Shown: positions 21,395-34,350, counted from the first letter of the stretch. The stretch is 64,000 nucleotides of DNA from Xiphias gladius (GCF_016859285.1 NC_053419.1:13048501-13112500); one strand, 5' to 3'. Notes: generated by a model from the sequence alone, not told the origin. A program made the numbers and translations.

Positions 21395-23164
21395 CTGTAA
21401 TAATAAGCAAATTGTCTTTCTTTATAATCATATACACATATAATCATAGATAATTATAACAGTTCACAATTTCATCCAGAAAATATATTGTAGTATATCA
21501 TATAAAACACATGTATGTAAGTAATCACATCTGTCTCGCCGTGGAAGCAATCACTTTAAAGTGCTTTCTTACTGAGTCGCTTGCTGTTTTAGCCGCAACT
21601 TCCCACTTCTGTTTTCTGGGCGGTGTAACTGACAAAATGAGAAAATCTATGAGAATTACTATGTAATGCAACAAATGAGAGTCTGCTGCCTGCCATCCAC
21701 TCACTTATCGAAAATATCTTTTTTGTTTGTGGATGATACCATTTTCAGCAGTTGAAGAGGGTTTACTTGGCTACAGAGGGTAACATAACTGAAAAAAATT
21801 TGTCTCTCTAATGCTTCTCAATGGGTGTTTCAGGTCTTGCAACAGCCTAATCTCACAAAGGAGATCCCCCTTACACAACCACACAAAGCGACCAAACCAC
21901 GAGATCACATTCATAAACCAAGGGTGGATCTCTAGACCATTTTACCAGAATTGTATTGTGGGCAGAAACCTTTACGAGGTTTGTTGTAACTCAGAGGACA
22001 TTTAGTTTGTTTATTTTAGACTACAGATCTGTAGTTTTTAAAAAAATAAGATCAAACGTCAAAGATCAAAAAATGCAATTGTACACTTCATCGTTAAAGT
22101 CAAACATCATCAAAAACACAAACACACACACACACACACACATAGAGATCACAACTAAACATCCAAATTAAGTCTTAAATTAACCAATGTCTAATTAATG
22201 CTAATAATCTGTTAGAAAACATAAACTAAAAAAAATGTTTGCGGTAGAGACCATAAAATATACCTCACATATATACCCTGCTTGCTTTCAAATCCAAACT
22301 GATCATCTGTGAAGATAAACAATTCTAATCTGTCTATCAGAATTAACCTTATAAAAGGATATTAACTAAGACTATAGACATACATGGATATGTATCACTA
22401 CCGAAAATTGCACTGTACCTTTTTAATCCTTAACCAGCAGTACTGAAAGCAGAGTCTAGTGGATGACTGATAATACCAGAACAACAAATGGCAGGAAGAG
22501 GAACTTTGGGCTTGCATAATTTAAGTGTTCGCCATGGGATCATTTCTACATATTTGAAAATGTGAAAGCTTCTACATCCAAGTGCTGGAGTGTCAGTACA
22601 TCTTTTACAAAAAACAAACTGTAAAAGTTAGATATGTTGGCAGTGAGATTTCCTCACCATCATATCACAACCCATCAAACAGTGGTGGTTTTTGTTGTTT
22701 GTTAAGGTTTTCATAGTCATTCAAATAAAGGAATATGGTGTAAAGGTAACTGTATTGACACATTTAAGGTCAATATCTTCAAGAGCAATATTATTGAGGC
22801 CTGGAATTCCTACCTATATTCCTGCTAATGTGACATATTAAATACATTCTCGCATCCTTGCAGTAGTCAGATTTTTGCTAATTTATTAGCAATTCAACTT
22901 TTCCTTTCACTTTTCACATTTACAGTGTTGCTATAAGAAAACATTCCTGTTTAGTTCCCAAAAAAATCCTATTATCCAATTATTCGACAGAATAAAAGCT
23001 GAGTACATTATTTTCAGTCAAAGAATAATCACAAGGGAACTAACCAACCAATCTGTGTGATATAAGCAAGCATGTCGCGTTTATAAAAAAGAGTTATTTA
23101 TTCCCCGAGCACTGACCTATACCCATCTTTATATATCTCACAATTGTTTCTTGACTTATTGTGT
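21395..23164. other. Upstream region of the cmklr1-like gene
   Basis: Holds the 5' UTR intron and presumably a non-coding first exon. A candidate donor on the minus strand (AAAAAG|gtacag, near 22417) precedes about 60-100 bases of leader. A (CA)n tract is at 22122-22142. No coding exon seen. Confidence 0.35.
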
Positions 23165-24376
23165 GGAAGAAGTATTTAGATCATTTTATCAGGTAAAAAT
23201 ACAGATACCACAATGTAAAAAATATTAAAACTGCAACTAAACAATTTGACATTTTTCATTCACAATTTTACTTTAGAAACAGTACAGAATTATTACAAGT
23301 AAAATATACTTGAGTATCAAAAGTAAAAGTACTACTTATGCTGAAGGGGCCCTTTACTCTCATAGTGTATGTAATGTTATAGTGTTGTCATTACTGATGC
23401 CTTCATTTGTAAGTCTTAGGTAGAACTAATTCAAAATTGGATAGCTTACAGATGTGGAAAGCTCAAGACTGTACTTCTTAACATTTCTGCTTAATATTTC
23501 TACTCCACTACCATTCAGAAAGAAATATTGCACTCCACTACATTTATCTGATAGCTACAGTCGCGAGTTACTTTTCAGAATATACTTTTAGGTAAGACTT
23601 TATTCTGCAGGTCCATAGGGATTAACAAGAAACAACAACAAACGACTTGAACTAAAACAAATAAACATTCATCCCTTACTCACCTTTTATTGGAAACTTC
23701 ATTCTTTATATATGTTGACTGTAGACACATTTTACATTTTTGCATGCTCAGCTGACGTGGTGTTACTAAAAGACTCTCTAAGTTACACTGGTTTAAGATT
23801 TAATTGGTTTTAAGGAATTGGAAGGTGGAACATTCTTTCCAAGAGACTTCCCCGGAAATAACTAGGAATTTACAAATCCATGGAGTAAATTTCTACCAAA
23901 TTTTACATAAAAACGTGCATTATAAAAGTTTATAAAATATGATGCACTGTTAAAGAATTGACACCTCAGCAGTATGTAAAGTTGCTAAAATTAGCTCTAG
24001 GTCATCCAGCTACAATATTAAAGTAGATATATAGAGTTCTTTTACTTTTGTACTTTTTAAGTGTAATTTTGAATGCAGAAATTTTAACAGTTGTGAGGTA
24101 TTTTCACAATGTTGAATTGCTACTTTTACTGCACTGTACTGTAATGTAATGTATAACAATCCACCATATTTCAAAGGTGATATGTTAAGTAAGGACGTCT
24201 CACTCTGTCGAGTAACTATAGCTATCAAATAAATGCTGCTAAGTGAAAAGTACAGTATTTGCAAATTGCCTCTGAAATGTTGTTTGGTAGAAGTATAACT
24301 TAAATGGAAAATGTAAAAGAAACTTTGCTCGAAATTGTAGTTGAGTAAATGTAACGCTACTTAGTTACTTTCCACC
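23165..24376. mobile_element. Dispersed teleost repeat, family C (about 1.2 kb copy)
   Basis: Starts GTGTGGAAGAAGTATTTAG and continues with words such as AAGTAAAAGTACTACTTATG. The far end has ATGTAACGCTACTTAGTTAC followed by TTTCCACC. The ends are partly inverted (TGGAAGAAGTATTTAG against TGGAAAGTAACTAAG on the other strand). This AAGTA-rich family, framed by GGTGGAAAGTAACTAAGTA, is common in percomorph genomes. It has no coding capacity; the middle (about 23580-23950) looks unrelated and may be an insertion. Confidence 0.6.
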
Positions 24377-24459
24377 GATGCTTCTAAGGATGGATAATAT
24401 CAGCCAATAAAAGTCAACGTGATCATAAAAAGTAAGTTAAGTATCCTCGCCTTGAAATT

Positions 24460-24790
24460 AGAGCCGAAATAATTAGTTGATTAAATGATTAGTTGATTGA
24501 CAGAAAAATATTCAACAACTTGATAATTTATTAGTCGTTTGATTCATTTTTCAAATGAATAACAGTGAAAAAAAAAGTCAAATATTCTCCGGTTCCAACT
24601 CTTCAGATGAGAGACTTTGCTGTTTTGGGTTTTTTTTGCTATAAATCATTGTAAACTGAATACCTTTAGGTTTGGGGTTCTTGACTGAACATAACAAGAC
24701 ATCTGAAGACATCACCTTGGACTCTGGGAGGTTGTGATGGTAATTTTTTTGCTTTTTGTTTGACATTTCATAGACTCAACAGATTACGCC
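24460..24790. mobile_element. Dispersed teleost repeat, family A (truncated copy)
   Basis: Shares with 14130-14475 the words GGGGTTCTTGACTGAACATA, CATCTGAAGACATCACCTTG, TGTTTGACATTTCATAGACT and the GATTAATT-type end repeats. The far terminus is missing. Confidence 0.6.
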
Positions 24791-25640
24791 AGAGAGGCCA
24801 GAGACTCTGTGTGTTTAAAAGAGTCTTTAGCCTCTCTGGGATAACCTAGTCCAGATTAGACGTGGTCTGATATGGTCTAGATGTGAAAAAAAGCAGTGAA
24901 ATCGCCCCCTTTTTTTTTTTTGCATTTTCACAAATAGAATGACGGTTTCACATATTTGGAAGTGGCTTTCGGACAGCATTAAGGTTTTACCTCAAATGTC
25001 TAATACACTTTCACAAAAGTGAGAGGTGCAAAAGGCGGAGACTGCACTGAAGATCAAGTTTCCCTTCAATTTCCCCTGAAGGAAAATGGTCCATGCTCAT
25101 TATCATAACCCGACCCTAACCAGCCCACGAAACAGGAGGCAGGAGTTGCCATATGAGGCTCTGAAGGAAAAGAATGCAGTCCGGTGGTGCTTGTACAGCC
25201 GTCAAAACAGCAAGTCTGAAGCACTGTGCCAAAAGTGAAAAAATACTTCAGTTTTGAGTCAGCCAGTGCTGCCCAGCCAATGCTGGGTCAGCACTGCCAA
25301 TGCTGACCCAGCGCTGGCCTACTATGGTAGAGGATGATTTAAAACAGTAGATGGTGTTTCGAGCCATTTTCAGCCAACGAAATGCTGACTTTTATAACTT
25401 TAATAAGAAATGTCAAAATCAACACCAGCATTGGTGCGTTCACAGTACAGTCATACCATTTAGTCTATAGCTCAAAAAACAGGCTTAAATGTACAGCACC
25501 TCTTTAACAATAGGGGAAAGATCTGATCCTCGTTATAATTGTCAGTTGCAGCCCTACTTGCAATAAAATGTTTTTAAAACGGTTTAATAAATGTTCACCG
25601 TGGATACGCATTATTACGAAAAGCTGTTTACCCTCAACTT
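24791..25640. other. Intergenic upstream of iscu
   Basis: No exon seen. Holds a strong hairpin at 25276-25318 and a family A end fragment near 25525-25557 (TTGTCAGTTGCAGCCCTAC). Confidence 0.4.
25276..25318. repeat. GC-rich inverted repeat, 18-bp arms
   Basis: Arms 25276-25293 and 25301-25318 pair at 16 of 18 bases around a 7-base loop; the mismatched bases are an adjacent pair. The word AATGCTG recurs, and the local sequence is built from GCTG, CAGC and GCACTG words. Confidence 0.75.
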
Positions 25641-25748
25641 GTTAGATAAACCGGACATGCGCAGATCCCGCCCGTGACGTCAGGCCTGCTCCGGCAGGCT
25701 CTAGCTGCTCTTCTCTTTCAAACTGCGTCATTCCAGCTGTCTCTCAAC
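25641..25748 (+). promoter_or_regulatory. iscu promoter with NRF1-like and CRE sites
   Basis: The 110 bases before the iscu ATG hold CATGCGCA (25656-25663), the half-core of an NRF1 site, and a perfect palindromic CRE, TGACGTCA (25675-25682). Both are frequent in promoters of nuclear genes for mitochondrial proteins, which fits iscu. Use of the sites is inferred. Confidence 0.6.
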
Positions 25749-28645
25749 ATGGCGGGTACCGTGGCGAACAAGTGTCTCAGCCCTCTGGCTTTCCTCACCA
25801 GGAGGCTCTCTGCTCCGGAGTTCATCACCCAGTGCTGCTACCACAAGAAGGTAAAAACACCCAGTCTGTCACGGCTTTACGGAACGGGGACGGGCGACGG
25901 TGCGCCAGCCGCTGTTTGACCTATGTTTACAAATGTTGCAGTCGGGTAATTACAGTTCGATAGTGCTAACCTGGCTCAGGTAATGGGGATCGGAGCTGGT
26001 TAACCAAAAGAAGTGAGCTTATCTGTCAGGGTCTTAAAACCGTTTAATTCCGTGTTCAAGCAAATAAGCAAAACAAGGGGCCTCAAGAGGCATTAAAAAG
26101 GATTAAATCTCACTTACTTAGATCCCAATTAAATGAACGTGAAGAATTATCATTAGTTAATCAATCTGTCCATATTAACACTCTTATCTGATTCCAGGTT
26201 GAATCAAGGTAATTATATCATTAGTCATTATTGTTACATACTGATGGGAAGTACTGGAAAAAATGTTATAATAATAATAATAATAATGAGTAACTACAGG
26301 CTGTATCATCCCTACTGGTTTTCCATCATACTTTCATACTTGTGATCATGAAATAGGTATTAAATTAGATTGTGGTATTGTATTAAATAGGTCTTAAATT
26401 TAACCTTGTGAACCCTACAGAAACCCAGTACATGGTTGCCGTTATAAAATCCCCTAAATTACATCAGATTGCTTCCTCATGGGTTACATAGCAAACCGAT
26501 GGGACTGTGACAGAAACAGATAAATTGTCACTTATGAAACACCAAAGACTTAACTAAAACTAGTTATTTGCTTAATTTGTTTCATAGATGGTTAGCAAGT
26601 TGGAGACCAGAATGACGTCACTAATCTGCCAAAGCTTTGATACTTGAGTCACATCCAGTTAATAAGATTTGAGGGCTGTCAGTATGGTGCAAAACAACAG
26701 TTTGGTAGACAATTTGTAAATGTTCTGTAATACCTGTAGAAAAATTGAACGTTTTTCTCGCCAGTGAGGCATATTTCATTTATTTATCTAACACAACAAT
26801 CACATTCAGATGTTTAGTTTGAGTTTCATTGTGTGACTGTCTGACGCAACTGGGAGAAACTGCAACTGGAAATCAGAATCACAGAAACATTCAAGTTGAG
26901 TTGGTTTATGCTTGTAAACAGATGGTTTGTATTCCCTGGATATTAATATGTTAATATATATAAAATATACCTTTTATTGAAGGGCTTTTTGTGCCTGTGA
27001 AGAAGTGTAACCATGAGCCATTAACTGGTAAACCTGGCTTTAGAGTCGACATTCCATTTGGCAAATCGGTTATGGATGTGCTATTGCTATGTATCTGCTG
27101 TCGTTTGATTGATGTGGACAAAAAAGTTCCATTAAAAAGCTCTGAGATCATAAAGAGATGTAATGTAACTAATTTTATTCCACACCATAAAATTAGTTAT
27201 AAAATGCTGAAGGATCATAAATATGTGGATAACTCGGTTTTTAAGAGTAAACAAAAACACAGACATGCAGTAATTTCAAATCCCATGAAATTTTGTGTAT
27301 TAAATATAGTCCTTTTTACAACATTCACTGTGATACAAGCTCAGCCAGTTAGTGTTTTCTTGGTCAGAATGACTCAGCACAAACTAGGGGGAGCGGGCAG
27401 GATGCAGGCATTGGTATAGAGGACAATGAAATCCAGTCCTAATCTGTTTATTTCAGTCTCCCTTACGTAATGGAGGAAACTAGTCGTTGTATAACAGTGA
27501 TGCACAAGATTTCTAGACATTTATTTTCTGATTTGTTTTAGAATGGAAAAAGCATTCCAGGGTGCGACTGCCGTCTGGGTTCCTGTCATTTATTTTAGTA
27601 TTACAAAATACTGTCTACAATTTGCTAAAACCCACTTTGGTAAATTGTTTCCTCACACATTGTTTTTCTTTTCTCTGTTGTCTGAAGGTGGTTGATCATT
27701 ATGAGAACCCACGTAATGTGGGCTCACTGGACAAAAACTCCAAGAATGTTGGGACTGGCTTGGTGGGAGCTCCAGCCTGCGGAGATGTAATGAAGCTCCA
27801 GGTATGTTTGTCACTAAGTATGGATGGATTACAGCCTCTTGTATACACACAGAGCCATTTGGGCTGGATTATAATAACACAGTAGAAGTGGGAGAACCAC
27901 ACAGAGCACTGATACACTACATTCTTATTCTACCAAGTAGATGGCGCTAAGTCTTTCATGATTTGGTTTAGCATTGCTATAAAGCATCCCATGTTATTTT
28001 TTTGGATAAACACACTGTGCAAATCACCTGAACGGTAACAGGAGCAATTCTTTTAATCCACTGGTTCACAATGAAGTCATCCCTTGTAGTTGCTTTCCCA
28101 CTTTGGCACTTGAGTAAAACTGTAAAAACTCTCATTTTGACAGATTGAGGTGGATGACCAGGGGAAGATTGTGGATGCCAGGTTCAAAACCTTTGGCTGC
28201 GGCTCTGCTATCGCCTCCAGCTCTCTGGCCACCGAGTGGGTGAAGGGCAAATCTGTGAGTGAACACACTACAGACATGACACTCCTCTCTCACTTCTTTT
28301 GTTCTTCTTCTTTATTCCGCTCTGTTCAAGTTTTTCTGGTTAATTGAGCGACAGTATGTGCTTTTCTTTTCAGGTGGATGAAGCTTTGACAATAAAGAAC
28401 ACTGACATTGCCAAAGAGCTCAGTCTTCCACCGGTTAAACTCCACTGCTCCAGTAAGTCTTCACTGAATTCCTCTAATGATTTTCTTCTTTTCCAAACTG
28501 TTCCACACACGTATGTGCAGTATCTTCAACCTTTAATTCCTGTTCCTCCCCAGTGCTTGCGGAGGATGCCATCAAGGCTGCTCTGGCTGACTATCGCCAC
28601 AAGCAACAGGACGGCCAGCAGGAGGCAGCCAGGGCCAGCAATTGA
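25749..28645 (+). CDS. iscu: iscu, mitochondrial iron-sulfur cluster assembly scaffold
   Basis: Five exons, 25749-25850, 27688-27801, 28144-28254, 28374-28452 and 28554-28645, encode 165 residues (human ISCU has 167). Exon 1 is a mitochondrial targeting peptide rich in Arg/Ser/Leu (FLTRRLSAPEF), ending CCYHKK. The mature part starts VVDHYENPRNVGSLDK. The three cluster-binding cysteines are present in APACGDVMKLQ, FGCGSAIASSS and KLHCSMLAEDA, and so is the aspartate next to the first (CGD). LPPVK, the site recognised by the HSPA9/HSCB chaperones, stands just before the third cysteine. ISCU receives sulfur from NFS1-ISD11-ACP with frataxin and builds [2Fe-2S] clusters in the matrix. Introns 1 to 3 are phase 0 and intron 4 is phase 1. 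Intron 1 (1.8 kb) holds no further exon. Confidence 0.97.
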
Positions 28646-29516
28646 AGAGAGCGCTCTCGCTCTGAGCTGGAGGCCACTGCTTGCCTCCCACTGCCAGGAA
28701 GAAAAGCAGCAGTATTCCACTTTCCTGCAGTACTGATAACGCACACCTAATATATTGATTACAAGTGCACCATCACCAACCCTCTGTAGCACTGTTACAC
28801 CATGCGTAGTCTGTGGTCCTCTAACCCTGCATACTTAATCTCTTAGCCTGTCACGTAAACGCACAACGTGAGCACTGTTTGGGTTGTTGGTACAAAGTTG
28901 AGCCTTATTTTTGAGAATGTTATATATTTTAAACTTTCGAGCTTGATGAGTGTTTATTTCAAATGGTGTGATGGAGATATTGATTAAAGCTAAGAGCTGT
29001 TTAAGTATCCTGTCTGCACCCTAAGCACTGACCTTTTGATATGCAATTAAGCAAAGTGATTTGAAACAATTAAAGGCTCCACTGGTTTTAAGTGTAGTTT
29101 AGGATTATTTAGTACCGCTTCCTAGAAAGTCTAAAATAAAAGTATCCTGTATCATGTTTTGTTTCGAGTGCAATTTATTCCTTTTTACTGAATTTGCCCC
29201 TAAGCAGGAATGCTTAAGGAATTTAAAAAAAAAAAAAAAACATAAAAGGAAATCATTTTTATGCCAGATATTAAAGACATTACTCCGTGAGACATGTTTA
29301 CAAAATGCAATAATGATATATCCAGTCAGAGGAAAGCTTTGCTGCACTTGTCTTTCTTGCACTGAACAAAAAAGAAAAATATCAAGTGATTGGAACTTGG
29401 AAACTTTTTTTTTTTTCCTTCTTTGTAAATCTGTGGAAATCTTTGAAGTTTACAGGACAAATTGCCACTGGTGGATTCAGGTGGAGAACATATTCAGGTC
29501 CCAGTGTTAAGAGTAG
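28646..29516. other. Convergent 3' UTRs of iscu (+) and tmem119 (-)
   Basis: Plus-strand ATTAAA near 28983 and AATAAA near 29135 suit iscu. Minus-strand AATAAA (TTTATT at 29174-29179) suits tmem119. The two transcripts would end within tens of bases of each other. An A-run lies at 29225-29240. Confidence 0.55.
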
Positions 29517-30344
29517 TTAGAAGGCAGTTTTCTCTCCTGCGATCAGCTGAAATGTAGCAGAGTCGTGAATATGCAGAGAGGAGGGCTGGAGACTCCTGTC
29601 AATCAAAGGCTCCTGCGAGTCATCTTGCTCTGGAGGACTCAGCTCTGGGCTGCCTCCTGCTGAAGCCGCGTCGCTGTCAGAGAGCTCCCATGGCTCCTTT
29701 TCCTCAGGGAGACTTGGTAGGTGCTGATCCAGGATGCTGCCATCTGGTTTAGAGCTGTCCTCAGGACTACAGTCTGTTACTTTCTGACTGAGGTCACTTC
29801 CCTCTGCAGCATCAGTAGATTTGTTTAGCGTGCGCAGGCTCTTGGCAGCCTTCATGATGTCGGCCTGGAGCTGCTTGTGAGAGTCCACTGGCTCACTTTC
29901 TTGCTCAGGAGCCGGTTTTTCTGGCATTTCCTTAAATAGTTTAGCACCTCCGGTTTTGTCTCTGTGGTCCACATACATTTTCGAGGGGAAGGAGGAAGGG
30001 TAGTAGGCATTGACCTTTCGCCGGCGGCTCATGAAAATTGCCCCACAGATAATAAAGAAGACCAGAAGGATGAAAGTGGCAGCAACAAGGATGAGGAGCT
30101 TGTTCTCCTCCAGAAAGTTCACAAGCTGACTCAAAAAGTCAGTTTCCACATGGATGGGGCGAACAGGTATGGTTTGGTACTCAGAGAAAGGGTGGCTGGT
30201 GGGCAGGGAAGAAGTTAAGTTACTGAGCTCTTCCTCGTCTGTACTTCCCTCCAGAGAACTGTAAAAAGGTAGAGGTGTGGCCAGACTGCTGCTGATGCAA
30301 AACACCGCAGCCAGACCAATGTGATGAAGGGCCATCGGGAGCAT
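29517..30344 (-). CDS. tmem119: tmem119, single-pass membrane protein (microglia/bone marker)
   Basis: Single coding exon, 275 residues (human TMEM119 has 283). An N-terminal signal peptide (LGLAA-type hydrophobic stretch ending SSLATP) is followed by a short Ser/Thr-rich ectodomain with one N-glycosylation site (NLTS), then the transmembrane helix LLILVAATFILLVFFIICGA. The next stretch, VNAYYPSSFPSKMYVDHRDK, matches the most conserved part of human TMEM119 (AYYPSSFPKKKYVDQSDR), and KQLQADIMKAAKSL matches RQLQADILAATQNL. The rest of the cytoplasmic tail is acidic and Pro/Ser-rich. In mammals it marks microglia and osteoblasts; its biochemical role is unsettled. An acceptor 17 bases before the ATG shows that the 5' UTR is spliced. 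Confidence 0.93.
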   Translation of the reverse strand: MLPMALHHIGLAAVFCISSSLATPLPFYSSLEGSTDEEELSNLTSSLPTSHPFSEYQTIPVRPIHVETDFLSQLVNFLEENKLLILVAATFILLVFFIICGAIFMSRRRKVNAYYPSSFPSKMYVDHRDKTGGAKLFKEMPEKPAPEQESEPVDSHKQLQADIMKAAKSLRTLNKSTDAAEGSDLSQKVTDCSPEDSSKPDGSILDQHLPSLPEEKEPWELSDSDAASAGGSPELSPPEQDDSQEPLIDRSLQPSSLHIHDSATFQLIAGEKTAF

Positions 30345-30361
30345 CGTTTCCCCTCAGGATC

Positions 30362-32400
30362 TGTAAATAACAGTAAACGTCAGTGACTGAAATGTCAGTG
30401 GCATATGGGAAGATAATTTGTGCCTCTCATGTAATGTAACACTCGAGTCACAGAACTAAGCTTCCGTTTTTCCGAACAATAAACGATCTTTTAAAAACCC
30501 TGTAGGTTGTCTATCAACGCTTACCACTGTTATGAAGGTATTTCCAGAATCCTCAAAGACTCTTCTGAACATCCGGATGAAAAAAATATTCAGTCTGCTG
30601 CAGCATAAAATAATATAAAAAAAGACCTTTCGTCCATCCTTGAAGTTGTGCCACCGTTTCCTAATCCAAAGTAGATGGTAGCAGGAAATGACATGTCTGT
30701 GCTCAGTTTGTATGTGAAATAAAACTATAAACAGATTTTATTTTCATTTATATTTGTCTGTATCAGTGCTTCATTGCATTTTCTATATTTAATATAGGTG
30801 CAACATGGGATATGTGTTAAATATCATTTTTATTGTGCAGCAGACTGATTATTTTTTCACCCACATGGTTAGAAGAGTCGGAGGATTCAGAACAGCGGTA
30901 AGTGTCATTAAATGCTCTGGTTTCAGCAAAAAAGGATTAGTTCTGTAACTCGAATGCAATACTAATACATGAGATGCATAAACGGGGCGTAGTACATAAT
31001 TATACAGAGAAGTAAGGATCCATTTGGTGAAAACATCCATGTAAATCTCCCTCAAACCTCCAATATTGTATACTGGAAATAATTCTACAGCATAACAACT
31101 GAGTTTAGGCATAATAAAGTAATTTTCATGTGCAATGGGCAGTTCCTAAATATGATAATTTTGTATGAAGGTTTAATATGAAGGTGACATGCAATATAAC
31201 TTAATTGGATTGTACCAAAACAATAATTAAATCAATCGTTAGTCTTTGCTAATTCGCCAAAAAGTTGAATACATTGGCTTTATTCCGTCTTGGCCACAAC
31301 TTTTTACTCATTCAGATAAGATGATTCTACTAAACACACATGCTGCAAAGTAGCAGAAACCCAGAGTACAGAATGAAAAAGGTTAGGTAAAAAAGGCAAA
31401 TAAAACCAGACTCATCTGCATAGCTACATACCACAAACGGATTATTGGAATGAATGATGAACCGATACTTAAACTCTGCTTTAGTCTGGTATAGTTTTTT
31501 TGTTTGGATCACAGTCAGCTCTCTGCTCGGTCTGTGTGTCACATGGCAGTCGCTCCCACACTTTCATCCTTATTCTGCTGCATCTGTGTGCAAGCTGGGC
31601 CGCACGAAACTCTGCTCTCATCTGGAGGAGGAGGGGTGGGAGTTTGTTGTTTTTTCCCCAAGATTAATCATCTCCTCACCCCAGACCAAATATACATGGC
31701 CGCACATGCCTGTGCATAAATATGTGCACGTAATGTGGTCATATGCACACAGACAGACGCACAGTGATCTTCACTCAGCAGATTTTTAAAAAGCTATGAA
31801 ATTTATAAGAATGACCTAGATCCTGTCTTTTGTCCAGGTTAATGTTTAAAACGTACACAAAGTTTTGTCTTTAACTTTTCATAGCCGTGCTCTTTATTCC
31901 TGAGGCTGGAGGCTGCTCTGAAGGCATCATGATGCTGTCACACCACCCGCTTCAAACTGTCATATGAGCTAATGGGATGTCAAGAAACCCCAATTCTGCT
32001 TGAGTGTGCAACCTTCGATGGAAAAAAAATACAAAATAAGAAGAATTTAGAGAAAAACCTATACGAAATGACAAAACATTTTACTCACCATCCGCTGTAG
32101 CAGAAGAAGTGACTCTGTGATGGAGGATGAGTGAAACCAGTCTGGAAAAAGTGAACTGAGAGATAGAGAGAGAGCACAGCAAAGAGTAGCGAATGCTTGC
32201 GGAGCCACACCACTTCTGCAGTTTCAGATTTCAGGCTGGAGGTTTGTCTGGATAGTACCAAAAAAACGATGTCATTAACCATGAGGAAAAATCCCTCCTT
32301 CTGCCTCGCCTCTGTTCTCCTCCCCCTTCAGTTTCCCTGACAGTGTCTGAGCTCTCCGGCCTGCGCACAGATTGTTCTTGTTAGGTAGGACTTTATAATG
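30362..32400 (-). promoter_or_regulatory. tmem119 5' UTR intron, candidate first exons and TATA-type promoter
   Basis: Two minus-strand donors could feed the tmem119 acceptor: CAGTG|gtaagc near 30526 and GGATG|gtgagt at 32089. Upstream of the second, ATTATAAAG (about 32391-32399 on the plus strand, read on the minus) is a good TATA box, about 300 bases before the donor. I favour 32089 to about 32370 as the first exon, with 30526 as an alternative. The DNA between shows no coding exon. Confidence 0.45.
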
Positions 32401-34350
32401 TGCTGTGGGGGCAGGGTCCTCTCCCACACTCTCCTGACTGGATGTGCCAGACCAAGACAACGAAAAATAAATGGCTGCAAAAAACCAGCCCTCAAACATC
32501 ACCATCATCCTCATCCTCATCATCCTCATCATCAGCAACTTCTCATCTAAAATATCTCTCCAGGATTTCCTCAGAAGGAGCCTGTGATTGACACCCGGGG
32601 CCCTCCCCTTCAGCCTCTCAGCCTCTGACACTGATGACTAACAGCAGACCTCCTGAGGTAAAAGAGAGTCAGAGGGCCGCTTGTATGAGTGACCGGGTAA
32701 TGCAGGAAGAGGTTAATGTTTCCTGTGTGAACAAAACACCCGTAACAGCCAGAAGAAGGGGGAAGGAGAGGGGCACATGCTGGAGACTGTTAGAAACAAT
32801 GGGGTGTTTTTTTTGTTTTTTTTCCCTCCAGAGGCAAGCAATTAAACTCACACAGTGTGTGGGACCACTTTAGGGAAGGAGTGTGACGACGTATGAGTGG
32901 GCCTGCAAGTGACTGTGTATGTGTGTGAATGCATTTTTGGCAAGTCTGCTGTGCTTGTGATCAGTCGAGACAAATCTAGCTTTATATGGTCATCAGGAGC
33001 AGGAGATGTGGTCTGGCATCCTCCAGTTTACATTTGTCTCTGCTCTGCTGATAGTCAGATAGTCTGTTTCAGCTGCACATTGCTAAATGAAAAAGAAAAA
33101 AACAAAACAAAAAAAAAACAGGAAGAAGAAGGGGAAAAACACATGGCTTCATAGTCCTTATAAGCATTCAGGGCTCTGTTTTCTTTTTGCAGGAAGGGAA
33201 GTGAATATGAAATCAAGTCCAGGGTAGTACTTTTATAAAACCTTTCATAAGTGAGGGAAGTGATTGAGTTCACAGAGCACTCAGAGACACATAAGCACAT
33301 GGAAACTCCACCTTGTCTGATCTTGTATGTTTTTGTCCCTTGAGCTCTTATTTTGGACATTTTCAGCACACAGTTTATCTGAATAACTCAGAACATGTTC
33401 TTATTTTAAATCTCAGAGTGAACAGCTATCAAAAAAAAAGTCAACAAATTATTTTATGGATCGTTTTCCAATAATTTCCTAGGAAGGTTCCTAGAAAGAA
33501 ATATGTAATTATTATTCCAATTTTATAGGGATGAATTATTATTCCAATTAAATGCTAAGTGTATGATGAATTGATCTGTTTTTTAGGTTTAAATGGAATA
33601 GTTTTTCGAAAATCAACAATTCAACACATCTAACTAAAGTAAAAGTCTTGTCTCTATTACACAATTTTTTCCAGGAAACCTGGGAGACATTATTAGGCAA
33701 TAACAGACCCATAAAAAAAAAAGTATCACATATTCATTAAATAGGACACTTGTTTAATAAATTATCCCGACACAGAAACTGCATCTCTACACAAAAACCC
33801 ACATAAGCAGTCACATAAAGTTTATCATCCATCAAAATAGCTACCAGAATAGCACTTGTAAACCGAACAGTGTCTATAAAGAACAGCAAACCCCCCCCCC
33901 CCCAAAAAAAAAGTCTTCCTGTCCCTAAGTGAAACACCATCAGGTCTCAGCTTAGGATGTTAAAAAAAAATTATTCGATCACGCTCCTCATCCTGGCTTG
34001 AAGTCTCCATTTGAGGGCAGGTGTAAAATTATGGAAAACATGTTCATTCTTGCTGAAAATACAACTTTGATGACCTGACCTCACCAAATGCCGGACCCAT
34101 TTAATGGTACATGAACATGAAACAGTAACTGTTTTTTTCTTTCTTTTTGTATCTGTGTGTGTGTGCTTGTGTGTTTGTGGTTTCTGTGTCTCTTCCTGCA
34201 CAGGAATATGACATGCAGTGAAGCAAAACCAGCAAACTCAAACAGAAAACACTGGATTATTAACATGGCAACCGTTTCCACATCACTGCCAGCAGCCAAA
34301 TACGTCCAATCTGGGGTCTGATAAAGTCCTGTCAGTAGTGATAAATCCAA
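32401..34350. other. Intergenic between tmem119 and selplg; selplg 3' UTR
   Basis: No coding exon. Contains CATCATCCT-type triplets (32500-32540), a C-run followed by an A-run (33892-33911) and a (GT) tract near 34152-34180. ATTAAA on the minus strand near 33752 could end selplg transcripts. Confidence 0.45.

Noticed and set aside
20397-21437. Longer receptor reading frame with extra N-terminal residues beginning upstream of the first ATG
   Set aside because: A splice acceptor (tattacag) lies between the extra residues and the MDMDYTEYED start, so the added part is intron.
25100-25130. CCCTAACC word suggesting an interstitial telomere repeat
   Set aside because: Only one isolated unit is present; no tandem array.
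26991-27419. 142-residue plus-strand open frame in iscu intron 1
   Set aside because: AT-rich, no domain or motif recognised, and it crosses a 13-bp-arm inverted repeat (27166-27199). Most likely chance.
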